A stretch of DNA of 64,000 nucleotides from Papiliotrema nemorosa (Eukaryota > Basidiomycota > Tremellomycetes > Tremellales > Rhynchogastremaceae), in the NCBI GenBank assembly GCA_032158125.1, contig JASKOT010000005.1:682001-746000 (forward strand), given 5' to 3'. The notes under the pieces were generated by a model. It worked only from the letters and a program-made list of their open reading frames with translations, did no database searches and was not told where the DNA came from. Positions within the stretch are counted from its first letter, which is position 1; the number at the start of each line of letters is the position of its first letter. The translations under genes and the position numbers were made by a program. Of the stretch, positions 11,402 through 23,882 are shown in pieces.

Positions 11402-13560
11402 ATGTCTGAACAGCAACCTACCATCCTCGACAAAGCGCAAGACGCGGCTACCAAGCTCGCATCAACCGTGCAAGAATCACTCAACCTCGGTGGTAGCTCC
11501 TCTACCGAACAGTCCAGTTTGTCGCTTGAGCTTTTGTGTGAGACAGCACTGATCTCCAGATCTGCCAAAACTCTACATTGATGAAAAAGCAGGATCCGAT
11601 TCAACCGGTACCGGCGCCGAGCTTTCGCCCTTTGCGACGCCCCTGGCGGCCTACCAATCTCTCAACGCCCCTGCATCTTCCGACGCCAACCCTTTTGCCG
11701 TTGCCTCATTCTTGGTCAGGAAACCCGACTCGGTAGAACGAAACGAATGGATCGAATTGGGTAAATCAGGACAGAAGAAGCTGGTCAAGGGTATTGAAAT
11801 CTGGAGAAAGAAGGAGTTGAAGCAGGCTCAAGATGGAGATAAGATTGCCAAGGCGGCCAAGGAGCAAGAAGAGCGAGATGCTAAACGACGAGAAGAAGCA
11901 AAGAGCGTCGTCCTTGTCGACGATGCTAGCAAAGAGGCAAAGAAGGTGCGTTTCAAGATCCTGCTAATTCAGGCTTCGGAGTGTTGACCGGTCAGGCCAA
12001 GATTCACGAATTGCCGGAACTCGTGGGGCAAAGGGTCAAGGTGCAAGCTTGGGTCCACCGATACCGACCCCAAGCAAAACACTATTTCTTGGTCCTTCGA
12101 GACGGTACATCGTTTGCTCAAGCCATTCTTACCGGAGACTGTATCCGAACACTCGACGCGATCGACCTGACTGTCGAGTCCACGGTCGAGGTCAAGGGTA
12201 CGATTGAAAAGGTCAAGGAGGGTCAAAGTGCTCCTGGGGGTGTCGAACTCGTTGTCGACTGGTGGAAAATCATTGGCAAAGCACCAGGAGGTGCGGAAGC
12301 TTTCGAGGGGCGATTGCGAGAGGCGGGTTATGCCCATCAGCAGAAGATCGCGCTGACATTCAGGACACGGATGCCTCCATTCGAGCCGATCTTCGACATC
12401 TAGAGCTCCGAGGAGAAACTGCCACCGCGGTCATGCGATTCCGAGCTCTCCTTCTGCGAGCCTTCCGGGAGCGATTCCACGCTAAACGAATTACCGAGGT
12501 TACCCCACCATGCATGGTTCAGACTTCGGTCGAGGGTGGATCGACATTGTTCGAGTTTGACTACTACGGTGCCAAGGCGTATCTGACTCAGTCATCTCAG
12601 TTGTACCTCGAGACGGTTCTGCCCAGCTTGGGAGATGTCTACTGTATCCAGGAGTCTTTCCGAGCGGAGAAATCGCTCACCAGGAGGTACGTTTGATTAA
12701 ATCTTTAAGTCATCGCGCTAAGTCCCTAGACATCTGTCAGAGTACACACATTTGGAAGCTGAGCTTGTCTTCATTGAGTTCAAGGATCTGCTGGACCATC
12801 TTGAGGACATGGCGAGTCTTCACAAAATCACATGTATGATACGGCTGACTTTTAGATCTGCGAGGTCGTCGACTACCTTCTCGCTGACCCCATCGCATCT
12901 GAAATCATCAAAACTCTCAACCCTGACTTTGTGGCCCCATCCCGACCTTTCATGCGACTAGACTACCGAGACGCCATCAAATACCTCAACGAGCACGGTA
13001 TCACCAAAGAAGACGGATCAGACCATGTCATCGGGGACGACATCGCCGAAGCGGCCGAACGAAAGATGACGGATCAGATCAACAGACCGATCATGCTTAT
13101 CCACTTCCCGAAAATCCTCAAATCGTTCTACATGAAAGCGTTGGATTCCGCTCCAGAGTTCACGGAATCGGTGGATGTGCTCGTTCCAGGTGTGGGAGAG
13201 GTCGTTGGCGGTTCCATGAGAATCAGCGATCTGCAAGAATTGATGGCGGGTTACAAGAGGGAAGGTATCCCTCACGACCCGTACTACTGGTTCACCGACC
13301 AGCGAAAGTACGGTACCACCGAGCACGGTGGTTATGGTTTGGTGAGTCACACGAGGATCGATATATCAATAAGCTGACCTTGCTTCTCCATCTCTGCGTT
13401 GTTGTATCATTCGTCTTACAGGGTGTCGAGGTAAGCTTTCCTTGTGACAACAACTTTGCAAAACTGACAATCTCAGCGATTCATTGCCTGGTTCCTCAAG
13501 CGATACACTGTCCGAGAATGCTCCCTCTACCCTCGATACATGGGCCGTGCTACCCCATAG
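11402..13560 (+). CDS. DED81: Cytosolic asparaginyl-tRNA synthetase
   Basis: Best model, eight exons: 11402..11516, 11560..11945, 11996..12322, 12364..12686, 12730..12811, 12856..13341, 13422..13430, 13477..13560; 603 aa. It has an N-terminal eukaryotic extension, an OB-fold anticodon domain (GQRVKVQAWVHR) and a class II core. Core motifs include RHLELRGE, EVTPPCMVQTSVEGGSTLF, LTQSSQLYLE, the motif 2 region FRAEKSLTRRH and motif 3 GYGLGVERF. It charges tRNA-Asn in the cytosol. Two introns (12323..12363 and 12812..12855) must start with GC rather than GT to keep frame. Motif 3 is built across a 9-nt exon. The enzyme identity is certain; those junctions are inferred from frame and family sequence. 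Confidence 0.92.
13422..13430 (+). other. 9-nt microexon of AsnRS (Gly-Val-Glu)
   Basis: It is flanked by an 80-nt intron ending TTACAG and a 46-nt intron starting GTAAGC. Joining it gives GYGL+GVE+RFIAWF, which is class II motif 3 with the catalytic Glu-Arg pair. Without it the motif is lost. Confidence 0.8.
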
Positions 13561-13638
13561 AACCGGCTTGGCAGTATACTATATGCATGGTATCAGGGTC
13601 TGGCATGCGCAAAATATAGTTTTCTAATGATGATCGAC

Positions 13639-16226
13639 TCAGTGTCCCACGACAACGCCAAGCACTGGGCTGGTGACATCAGCATGAGCCATCGCATCAC
13701 TCCACTTGATCCTGCTCACCTCATGATGAAGTCAAACTCTTCATTCGCACCCGTGACGCGCAGTTTATCCAATGTGTGCAAACCCTCCCTCAGCGCCAGA
13801 AAGCGTATGCGCGCAGACATGCTTGCTCCAGGTAAGATGGGCCCGCACCGTATATCGTCTTCGAGTGGGACCAACGCAGGGGCTGTACCGAGATGCGAGC
13901 TCAACATATGTTTCAATACTACCTCGTCAGCCTTCTCCTCTTGGTCGCATGTATACTGACCAGAATCTTCCAAGCCCCAACTCGGCTCATCTTCCCTCCT
14001 CTTCCGTCGTCTGGCCAATACGTCCCGAATCTTCGCTTCATCCTGTTCGGCAGGAGGTATACTCAGTCTGAACCGTCTCACTTCATCTGTCCGATTATGT
14101 ACAAACACCTCCAAGCTGAAGGGCTGCAGCACCTTGACTCCGTCCCCGTTATCATCGAGCACCTTGACGCTCAACATTAGACCGTGTGTTTGCCCTGCCT
14201 GAGAATGGACGCGCAGACTCGACACTCTGGATCCTGGTGCTCCGATGGGAGGACGAGGTCCTGAGACTGCACGTTGCGGCAAGGCACCCTGTCGCGGACC
14301 TACTGAAGCTGCCATGTTGGCCAGAGAGTACCTCTTGTCACCGACCACGGCATTCGGGGGGATAGAGATCGCTTTCATGCTCGCCCGAGGCAAGCTAGGG
14401 GGCGCAGCATTATCCGCGCCAGCATAGAAAGGAGCCAAATCGAGCGTACAGTTCCATCTCGAGTTGAACGTATCAGTCGGGTACGCTCCATCGGGTAGCT
14501 TTGGCCGACCAATGACTGTAATGGCAACGGGGCGCTGCTCATCTCCCTTGCCCAGTGTTCGAGCTAGGGCCTCTTCTACACCTTGCCCATTTCCATTCCG
14601 ATCTTCCGAGGTAGATGCGATGGAAACAGCATACAATAGATTGTACTGCTCAACTGGGTCAAGTCGTAATGGAAACACTGACTCTGAGAGGGACGAGGTC
14701 GAGTGTTGTTCCGGTTGACACAAGAGCTCGGCACTCGCTTTCCCACCTTTTCCACCCACATCCACGGTGATCCTTTCCACTTCAAATGTGACTGCTGGAT
14801 CATCTAGCGGATTCTCCACCTCGACACATAGCGCCACTCGCCTTTCCCCTTCTTCGCCTGTATCGTCCTCACCAGCGAGATGCGGCGGCAGAAGTTGAGG
14901 TAAGAACAAGGTACGCATACGAACGCGAAGACCCGAGGATAGGGCCAAGATGCGTCGGTATGATTTGCGCAACGTCGTGTTTGTCGAAATCGTCGAGATG
15001 AAGGGGGATTGTCTTTCTCGAGATGGATCGGCGGAGGAAGGAATCGAGCTTGAGGTGGCTGGACCTTGTGTCAAGCTCTGTGGAGTGATAGCAGAACTAG
15101 GCGCAGATGAGCCGGCAGGTAGAGAAGGCAGTGAAAGATCCTCTCGAACACTCATGGCCAGCCTCGAAGAAGGCATCTTTTCGTCTCCTATTTGTAAGCG
15201 CCATCCAAACCCAGATGTCTTGCCCACCCAAACCCCCAAGAAGGTCAATCTCCTGCATGCCTGCCAAGTCGTCTTCGTCGATGAATCCTTCCTCCTCGCC
15301 GTCTGTCCCTTCTGTCCGAACCGTGCTCGCGTTGGAGAAGATCGAGCTGGTCTCGGCATTGGCATGTTTCTTCTTTACCGGAGCATCCCGTAAAGTGACC
15401 GAAGCGGTCAAAGACAGGACAGGATTGACGATTTGTGTTCTAATATAGACTGCCATCAATCATCTCACTCCAGTGACAAACTCCACATGCTGTGAAGGGA
15501 CTGACCAACTGGAACTTGACCTTTATAAGTCACTTCCCACCTCCCATCCTTCTTCAAGATCCCCCTAGAGCTACTAATATCGCCCCCAAACTCAGGCTTC
15601 AGAATCTCTTTGAGTTCCTGAACGGGTCCTTCCCACACTGTCACCCCTTCCACACCGGCATATTGCTCCTCGTCCGCGTCCATACTGGGCTGAGGCATCG
15701 GAGTAACGGGTAGACCGCTCGAGTCTGTATCGGGAGTCGTGGGTATATGGGGTGTCTTCGGCGGCGCGAGTGAGTTTGGATTGGGAGTGGACGTCACTTG
15801 CAGCGAGGGTGGCCGACTAGCAAGAGGAGGGAGGAACGAGGCGGTCATGGAGAGCTATCATCAGTCTTCATACCTCTCAACCGTGGCAAGGAGTCTGTAC
15901 AGAGAATATCGACTCACCTGGAGACGTGAGAGGAAGCGTAAGAGATCCGAGGGTGGTTCTGAAGTCGGGTTGGGAGTAGAAAAGACATCATCAGGTATAG
16001 AGAGTAACACGACATAAAACAGCTTCTCATCTGCGAATCAGCTCTTCCCACTTTCAGCCGTGGAAGGATAGATCGTACCTAAGAAGGAGATTTGCCTGGA
16101 AGGTGCATCTCGTAGACTGTCGAACCATTCTTCAGGCGTCGTATCTTGAAGAAGGGAAGAATATGTCGGGACGAGGAGGTCTATTGTCGTGTCGTGGAAC
16201 AGAGATTCGTAGCGAGGTGCAGACAT
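13639..16226 (-). CDS. TRS65: TRAPPII complex subunit Trs65
   Basis: Six exons: 16079..16226, 15918..16030, 15506..15854, 15228..15449, 13720..15187, 13639..13669; 776 aa. The C-terminal 280 residues match the Trs65 beta-sandwich region (SRWNCTLDL, HNRTDEVRRFRLSIPP, then a pattern of CGPILPG, FLALREGLHTLDKLRV). Trs65 helps hold TRAPPII together, a GEF for Ypt31/32 (Rab11) at the late Golgi. The last exon of 31 nt is inferred: the frame would otherwise stop at 13716-13718 directly on a strong GTGAGC donor, and splicing gives a hydrophobic end SPVLGVVVGH. If that splice is not used, the protein is shorter by about 10 residues. It converges on the AsnRS gene with 78 bp between the stops. Confidence 0.75.
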
Positions 16227-16548
16227 CTTTGGGCGTCTTGACGCCTTAGACAAGCCCCAATGACTGGACCTCTCCTCGGCTTAATGACCTCTGAACAGCT
16301 CTGTACCACTCTGTTCCACTTGCAGGAGCCAGGAATGAACGATAGATTCAAGGTGATTTCCGAAACGCAACAGTCAAGGTGAGAGACTACTGTTTCAGCA
16401 CATCAATGCGGAGCCCCCCCTAAAATCGTGGTCAGGCTATACCTGGATTCAACTTTGAACTTGTGTAGTAGAGTATGCATTAAATGTAACAAAAATGATG
16501 CGGAAATCCCTCTACCGAGGACCAATACCTGTGCATTGTTTGCCTCCC
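16227..16548. other. Gap between TRS65 start and RRP5 end
   Basis: This 322-bp region contains the TRS65 promoter. No extra gene or RNA seen. Confidence 0.45.
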
Positions 16549-19500
16549 TTACTCAGCAGTGTTGGCCATGACCCATTCCCTGGCCTTCTCCTTCGCCCTT
16601 TCTTCTCCATTCTCGTCTCCAATCTTACCCTCAACCATCAGGAGCTTCTTGAACAAGAACCTGTCAAGTCAGCTACAATATTAACTGGACTTCTTATGTG
16701 CTCACTTTGCCTTTTTCGCCGTCAACTTCTTCTCCAATGCTCGATCGACCAGAGCCCTGATCGCTTGAATATCCGGTACTCGAACCAACTGATCAATGTA
16801 AACCGAGACCAGGTCGAGTCGTTTGGGATATCGATCAAGTAGCTCCTCGAATAACGTCTTGCCCCGTTCAGCATCCGCATGTCGGAATTCCATCACTGCA
16901 AACTTCTCAATCGTCTCAACGTCTGCCTTGTCAGCCTTTGTCTCGTGATGATCACCATTGCAAGCTCACGTTTCGACTTGTCGAGGCTTTTCAGACTCCT
17001 CGGCAAGAGATCTCTCGCAGCTTCCACATCTCCTTTCTTGAACCAAAATTCGGCAGCTTTTGTCCAAGCCTCAGGATGCGCCGAGAACTTCTTGACAGTC
17101 TTTGACCAGATCTCCTCAGCGGACTAATGTCAGCTCCAAGTAATCACGTTCTACCTGGCCGACCCACATCATCCTTGCCGGCGGCTTGGAGCGCATCGGC
17201 GTATCGCATGTACACTGTCTGGGCATCATTGTACTGACTGGCTTCCTTGAACACTTTTTCTCTCGTTTGTTCAGTCCCAAAACCGATTTCCAAATTAACC
17301 AACGCCATCCAGACGTTCAGCTTTTCCTCTTCTTCCCTGTATCCGATCTTCTCAACGGCCTTTCGTCCGATACCCCTCGCCTTGTCTACCTCATGTAGAG
17401 TCAAGAGGAACGACATGTATTGGATCCACAGGAAAGACGAGTCGGGGGAGGCGAGCAACGCCCGTTCAAACTCTGATGTGGATGAAGGTTGAGCGGATGG
17501 GGCGGTCGCTGTGAGGTCTGTAGCCTTTTGCTTGCCCTTGGACTTTGGTTTTGAGGATTCTTCCTCCTCGTCGTCGGACGTCTCGTCTTCTTCCGCATCG
17601 TCCGCAGCAGCTGCGTCACCGTTCCAATCGAAACCGCCGGTGACCGTCAGAGTTGGTGCTGCAGATTTGGCTCTACTCTTCTTCGAGGACGACGCGGCAG
17701 GAGTCGACACGTCAATCTGATCCAAGTCAGCATATCCGGCGGAAAGTTGTTGACCGCTTACATCAATGTCATCTTCGTCTTCATCGTCCTCGTCCTCATC
17801 GTCTTCTTCCTCATCTTCTTCAGAATCACCGTCCTCGAATTCCAACTCGTCGCCGCTCTCTGCGCCTTCCTCTTCCTCGCTCTCATCACCGTCTTCCTCG
17901 TCACCATCCACGTCCTCTGCTTCATCGCTCTCCTCTGGATCCTCACTGTCATCGCCACTCATGTCCTCGTCTTCAACAGCCTCACCGAATGAACTAGGCT
18001 TGATAGAAAAGTTTAATCTTCCCTTTTCCGTATCCACATCAGTGATAACTGCTCGAACGCTGTCTCCAGGTCTGAAGCCAGCCAAAGCCTTCTCGACATT
18101 ATGGCTCTTGCTATCGGAGATTTGCGACTTGTGACACAAACCGGAAACATCCGAGTCCTCGATTCGAAGGAAGAGACCGTACGGTTCTACCTTTTTCACG
18201 ATGGCATCGACGATTTGTCCCTCGGTAAAATCACTGATCGGTTTCTTGACGGCTTGTTTTGCGCCGGTACCAGAAGGGGCAGTTCGTAGTGTCATCTCGA
18301 CCGTCTTTTTCTTCTCGTCGACGCTATTATCAGTATCTGCGAGGACTATGTTCCAGTGTGCGTTGACTCACCTCAGGATCTTTCCGCTGACAAGCTGGTT
18401 GACCTCGAACCGGCCTTGCCAGTCCCTGACGTAGTCATCGAACAGCTCCTTGATCATGACTCGGGCAGTCAAGTTCCTGCCTAGCGCGACAAAGACACCA
18501 TGACTCGCCACGTTCTTGACCAATCCTCGGACTTTCATTCCCGCTTTAACATCCTGGAGGCTCTCGATTTCTGGATCGATGACCTCACCCTCACCCTTGA
18601 CTCTGGATGTTCGGGTGGAAAGGTCGATGATCCTGGTGGCGGGATTACTCCTAAGAACGTAGCATTCGACTTTTTCTCCGATGTTGAGCGGTCCTTCACC
18701 TCCGGCAATCACGCTGAAATCGTCGGCTGCATCGGTAGGATGGACTCGACCGCGGATCTGCGCAGACAGCTGGACCATGGTTCCTTGCGGTGTGTGGTTG
18801 ACGACGGTGCCTGTGACCTTATCGCCCACTTTGATCGAATCCCACGTCTTTGCTCCACCGGAAATACCAGTCTTAGCCGGAAGTTCGGGCTTCTTTGACG
18901 GCCCCGATCGTTTGTTGGCAACGATGACCAAACCAGTCTGAGCATTCTTGGAAACCACAATTAGTTCATCGAGCCTTTCTCCAATCTTGAGAGAAGCCCG
19001 CAACTCGTCGATACCGATATGTCGATGATTACTCAGATTGCTGAGCGAGAGCAGGGCGGTGATCTGGCTAGGGATGAGAGTGAGGGCGACTTGGTCGGCG
19101 TGAACTTGGGATACAATACCGGACACCTCATCTGAGACCTCCAATGCGGCAGCGGCAAGAGCTGTAGACAGAGCTTGTCGAACGGATGCGACGATCTTTT
19201 GCGAATCTTGGTTTACCTCTGTGATTCGGACATTTACCGGCTTGCCCACGAAGAAGATGTCGGACAGGTTGACAATGAAATTTTGGCTGATCATCAGTTT
19301 CACTCTACGACAACATTACCTGTACGCACCTCGCCTCTGATTGAGGAATGAAGGCTCGCAGACCCCCGAAAAGGTCAACGATACATCCCTTATCCAGAAT
19401 TTTCGAAACCACCGCGGGGGTGATCATCCCGCTCTTGACTCGGCTGAAATCGGCAGGAACTTCCAACTCTGAATCGACCAAGCTTTTCTTCAAGGTGAGT

Positions 19501-21576
19501 ACAACTCGGCTCCTTGCGGGCTCTAGGGCGAACACTCTAGCCTTGACCGAGGATCCGACTTTGAATCGTTTCTCGGGATGTTTAAGCCGAATGTCTGCGT
19601 AATGAGACGGCCACACGACACCGTGCACCGATCCATTGATGTTGATGAAGAGACCCTTGTCGCTCAATCGGTGGATGGTGCCCTAAAACATCAGCTTGAA
19701 CCACGAAGGGGATGTGAAGCTCACCTTCAGCTGTTGTCCGATTTGAAGCTCATCGACCTGCATGAAGACTTGCTCCAACACCTTTTGTTCGAGACTGAGC
19801 AACAACATGCCGTCCAAGGGGGAATGTCCAATGACACGAGCTCGATGCAAAGTGCCCACTCGGAAAGGTCCAGTAGATCCTGACAACGCAGGAATCCGCT
19901 CGTCAGAAATGTGGCTGATCTGAGAACATCAGCATGAGATTGCAGCGCAAGAACTCGTCTCTCACATGGACAAATCCCTCAAGTCCGTCATCTGTTCGAC
20001 AGATGACACCCCATTCTTGGATGACTCGAACGATTTTGACGCTGTTTAGCGTTTGACCGATCGCGACAGCACTCTCCACTGGTGTTTTGCCGTCGGGAGC
20101 AGTAGGACTGCTAAGAGCCAGAATGTGCGGCGCGACCGAAAGACCGAACCGACGGGGAGTAGTTGCCAGACTGTCGTATATTATCCTAGCCCGAATCTGT
20201 TGTAAGCGAGGAGATCAACATCTTAGCAAATCATTCACCTTTTTGCCGACCTTGTACTTGTCGTCGATATCCTCTCCTCCGAGTGCCAAGTGAGCAATAT
20301 CTATTGTACCATCGAAGAATCCGCCAATTTTGACGTTGAGACCGGAGGGCACAACCGCAGTGACGAGGACCGAAACGAGATGCCCAGGCAGGATCGAAGC
20401 CACGTTCGAGATTTCGTTCAATTGTGATTTGACAACTTTGTCGTGATCGATGGTGAGTTGGTAGATCCTGCCTCCAGCCGTCGAGGAGGCTATCACTGAG
20501 GGAAAGACCTGGCCCGGAATGAGCTTTCCGCCTGGGACTTCAGCGATCTCTCCGCTAATAATTCCTTCAGACCTACCTGGACCATATTGAGACGCTTCCT
20601 CGGTGCTGACCCATCCTTCTCCGCCAACTTCGGCGCTGAGGCCAAGAGATATCCTGTATCCCTTATCCTCCTCACTCAGGACTTCTCCAGTCAGACTAAA
20701 GCCAGCTTCTAAATCCGCTTTGACCACCTCGCCATTCACCTTTTCCGGGACAAGCGACATCTCCAGTCGGGCCGCAAGACGAGTGGTTTCTGAGACTGGA
20801 TACTGGGACAAGAACGATTGGCTAGCCGTAGGGTAGACATTGACGACTGAGGCAGGGAAGTACATCCCTTGTGCGAAGAGGGTCGCTAGATCAGGAGCGC
20901 CCGTCTCTTCTTCCTCATCCGAGCCAACCTCAGATTCTTCGTCCGATTCTTCCTCTTTCTCCAACAAGGCGGTAAGGGTTTGCGAAATCTCCGTGATGGG
21001 GACATGGGCGAGGAGGTTGTTGGGGAGCGAGAGGATCAAATGAAGAGGAAGGACAGTGTGAACTCGGGTAAGAAGCTTTGTGCCGGGTGTCAAACGCTGC
21101 GAGGTCAGCTCGAGCGTTCAAGACCGACCCATGACTCCCCGCTCACCTTGTAATTCAGTTCTTCCACTCGAATGGTATCTTTATCCCTCTCTTCCCTCTC
21201 TCTGCTCTTGTCGTGCACCTCGTTCTTCTTTGCCCTCTTGGCTTCTCTCTCGCTTATTTGCCGTCGGCGTTTCAGGCCAGTCTTGGTGGTCTGAGATCAG
21301 TCTAAATATCATTCCGTCACTACATGCACTGACCGCAGTCTCAGCTTCAGCTTCTCTCCTCCCTTCAGCTCGGGTTTGCTTGACTTCCAAGGCTGTCAAA
21401 CTGGTTCCGCCACCTCGAGGGAAGTCCGTCTCCTCATTCTTCAATGTCGAGACGAAGGAAGGAGCAGCTCGAGGCTCATCATGCTTCTTCACTGTGCTTG
21501 GTCCGGCCGCGGCGGAATCGCCGGCAGGACGAGGCTTCCTTTTGAAATCGGGTTTGCTATCCGATTTGAACGCCAT
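16549..21576 (-). CDS. RRP5: rRNA biogenesis protein Rrp5 (S1 repeats plus HAT repeats)
   Basis: Eleven exons: 21334..21576, 21147..21290, 20239..21096, 19966..20196, 19725..19919, 19330..19682, 18372..19286, 17168..18323, 16970..17123, 16706..16922, 16549..16660; introns 42-50 nt; 1525 aa (fungal family usually about 1450-1750). A basic N-terminus is followed by a long series of S1 RNA-binding repeats; the last clear one contains GLFLRIEDSDVSGLCH. A highly acidic Asp/Glu tract follows (about residues 1095-1170), then C-terminal HAT/TPR-like repeats (WIQYMSF, WTKAAEFWFKKGDVEAAR). Rrp5 joins 18S and 5.8S rRNA processing in early pre-ribosomes. The long opposite-strand frames over the acidic tract are shadows. 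It is divergent from ARP10. Confidence 0.93.
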
Positions 21577-21784
21577 ATCGGTACGTCCAGATAGCACGGG
21601 ATCGATGTGTTATGGTGTGTACCCAGTGGACCTCAAAATTCTGGTTTCAAAAGATCAACCGGCGGTCATCTCCGCCTGGATCTCCCGAGGAGAGCGGAAT
21701 CAAAAAAATAAGGGATCACTGCGCCCTCCACCTCGACGCGTCAAAAGTCAAGCCCACCCAACCCCATGTCATGCATTCGCAGCC
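21577..21784. promoter_or_regulatory. Compact bidirectional promoter, RRP5/ARP10
   Basis: Only 208 bp separate the two divergent start codons. No TATA box is obvious. Confidence 0.5.
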
Positions 21785-23761
21785 ATGACCACTGCAGAGG
21801 GGTCGACTACCCCTTCGAAACCCTCATACTCTACACCTACAAAGAGAGCAGTTATCAACGCAGATGCAGGACCGAGTAGAAGACCTCAAGGAGCCTCCCC
21901 TGCCTATGTCCGTTCAGCTCTTGGATAGCTTCGGCAGAGCTGATGTGCAGAGCTCGCGGAGGCATTCGCTATACGGGATCGAAGATCGCATCATTATAGA
22001 GTGAGATCCTTGCTCTCCTGTTAAGAAGCGATCTGACTGTCAGTCCGGGATCAAGAGTGTGGAAAGTGGGGTTTTCGGGCGAACCAGACCCTCGAGCCGC
22101 ATTCTGGCATTCTGGCTCGGACCCTCAGGGTGAGATGTGGGATCTAGACCTGGATCGGATGCGAACCTTGGACAGGAAGGAAGCCAAAAGGTTAATCAGA
22201 GCTCGACTCACCACTCGGATGCGGGAAACGTTCACCAAGTCAGCTGCCATATCGGAGATGAGGAGTGGAGCTGACGAGCAGACACCTCATGACGGACGCG
22301 AAATCCAGAAAGGTCATCATATTGGAGAACACCTACCTACCCTCTTTCGTCAAAGATGCGATAGCGGAAGTCCTGTTCGAAAATCTCAAGGTCCCATCAA
22401 TCTCTTTCACCTCATCCCCTCTGCTTGCCCTGAATGCATGCGGCAGGATCACCGGTCTTGTCGTTGATGTCGGCTGGCTGGAAACCACCACTACTCCAGT
22501 GAGCAATGTCTTCGACTCATCTGATTCAAAGCTAATATGCAAGGTCTACTACTCTCGGCCCCTATTTCACCTCTCACGTACCACTTCGCTTGCTGGAAAG
22601 GCCCTCCATCGGCGAGTACGAGCCTTGATCAAGCTCTACGCAACCTACTACCCTCCTCCTGCCTCCATCGACAATCTCCCTCAGACACCTGTACAGCCCA
22701 TCCCGGACCATATGCTCTCCGAGAGCCTTGTGGAAAGGATTGTCACCGAGTCGTGCTTCGTTGGCGGTGTCACCCTTCCGTCGAACCACGGCGATATCTC
22801 GATGCTTTCCCAGCTCGAGGAGTCGACGGAGGATATCTCGCTTGATGCGTTGCGTCAGGTGTATGTCGATCAGTCGACGGCGACAGACTTGACGATTCCT
22901 ATTCGAACGCCTGACTCGTCCATGGGACCTGGGGCATTGGTGGTCCCGGGATGGATCAGGGAGAGGGCGACTGAGCTTCTTTTTGCCGACGACGAGGAAG
23001 CTGAAGACGCCTCTCTCCAATCTGCTGTTCTATACACGCTGCTGAAGGTGAGCTGAAACCCCCCTCACTCATGATCTGAGCTCATGGAAAGCTTCCGATC
23101 GACCTGCGTTCCTCATTGTCAGGGAATATCCTAGTGATAGGAGGTACTGCAACCCTGCCGGGGTTCATCCCTCGTCTGCGTATCGCACTTAAAAGTGCAC
23201 TGTTACCTCCACCGACGAGTGATAGCAACGTGCCTTCGGCGTCATCTGCTCCATTGCATACACCCGCATCGAGAATCGAGGAACGCCGAGAATGGAAGAA
23301 GCGGAAAGAGGAGCCATTCAAGGAGTTGTATGGGCTGGTAGAGAAGATTGCCATCTTGAATGACCCGGCTCCCATGGACGGTGATGGCTCGAGTACAGGT
23401 GGTGCCGCTGGCAGTGCGCCAAGATGGGTTCCAAGTCTTCTCAGTTGGGTCGGGGGATCTCTGGCCGGGTCAGTTGCCGTTCATTCAACCGTATCTGATC
23501 CAGCTAATAATTAGGATGCTGAAAAGTGGCGCACCGGAAATGTTACGAGAGGAATACGACACCCTTCTCGGTGAGAGTATAACCAAAGGCGAGCAATACT
23601 TGGCGGACCTGGAAGCTGCCGAGGTGGAAGTTGCGACCCTTATAGGGGTTGATGTCGCATCCCTGCGACCTGGAGAAGCCCTGATTGCAGGTCAGCGCAA
23701 GAGAGGCTGGAAGGAAGGGGTGGTCCTGCGGGATTGGACGAGGAGTGTGCCGGTCAACTGA
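21785..23761 (+). CDS. ARP10: Actin-related protein Arp10 (dynactin pointed-end)
   Basis: Seven exons: 21785..21907, 21951..22000, 22044..22238, 22282..22498, 22544..23047, 23092..23468, 23515..23761; introns 43-46 nt; 570 aa. An actin-fold start is visible (IIIDPGSRVWKVGFSGEPDPR), then VIILENTYLPSFVKDAIAEV, the second phosphate-loop-like LVVDVG and a late ILVIGGTATLPGF. The sequence is diverged from conventional actin and carries inserts, as expected of Arp10/Arp11. In dynactin this subunit caps the pointed end of the Arp1 filament, working with dynein. Subfamily placement is by overall pattern, so another diverged ARP is possible. Confidence 0.8.
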
Positions 23762-23882
23762 GGCCGACAATTAACGATATGACGCAAAATGATACATGTG
23801 ATAATGAAGTCCCAAGTTATAGCAAACTATAGTACATGTATTGTGAACGGACCTGCAAGGGGGAACCACGATCCCTTTTCGG

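Noticed and set aside
14950..15448. Plus-strand open frames of 110-150 codons
   Set aside because: Antisense to TRS65 exons 4 and 5; no protein-like composition.
17766..18134. Long serine-rich open frame on the plus strand
   Set aside because: It is the antisense of the Asp/Glu-rich tract of RRP5 (GAT/GAA codons read backwards give serine/leucine runs).
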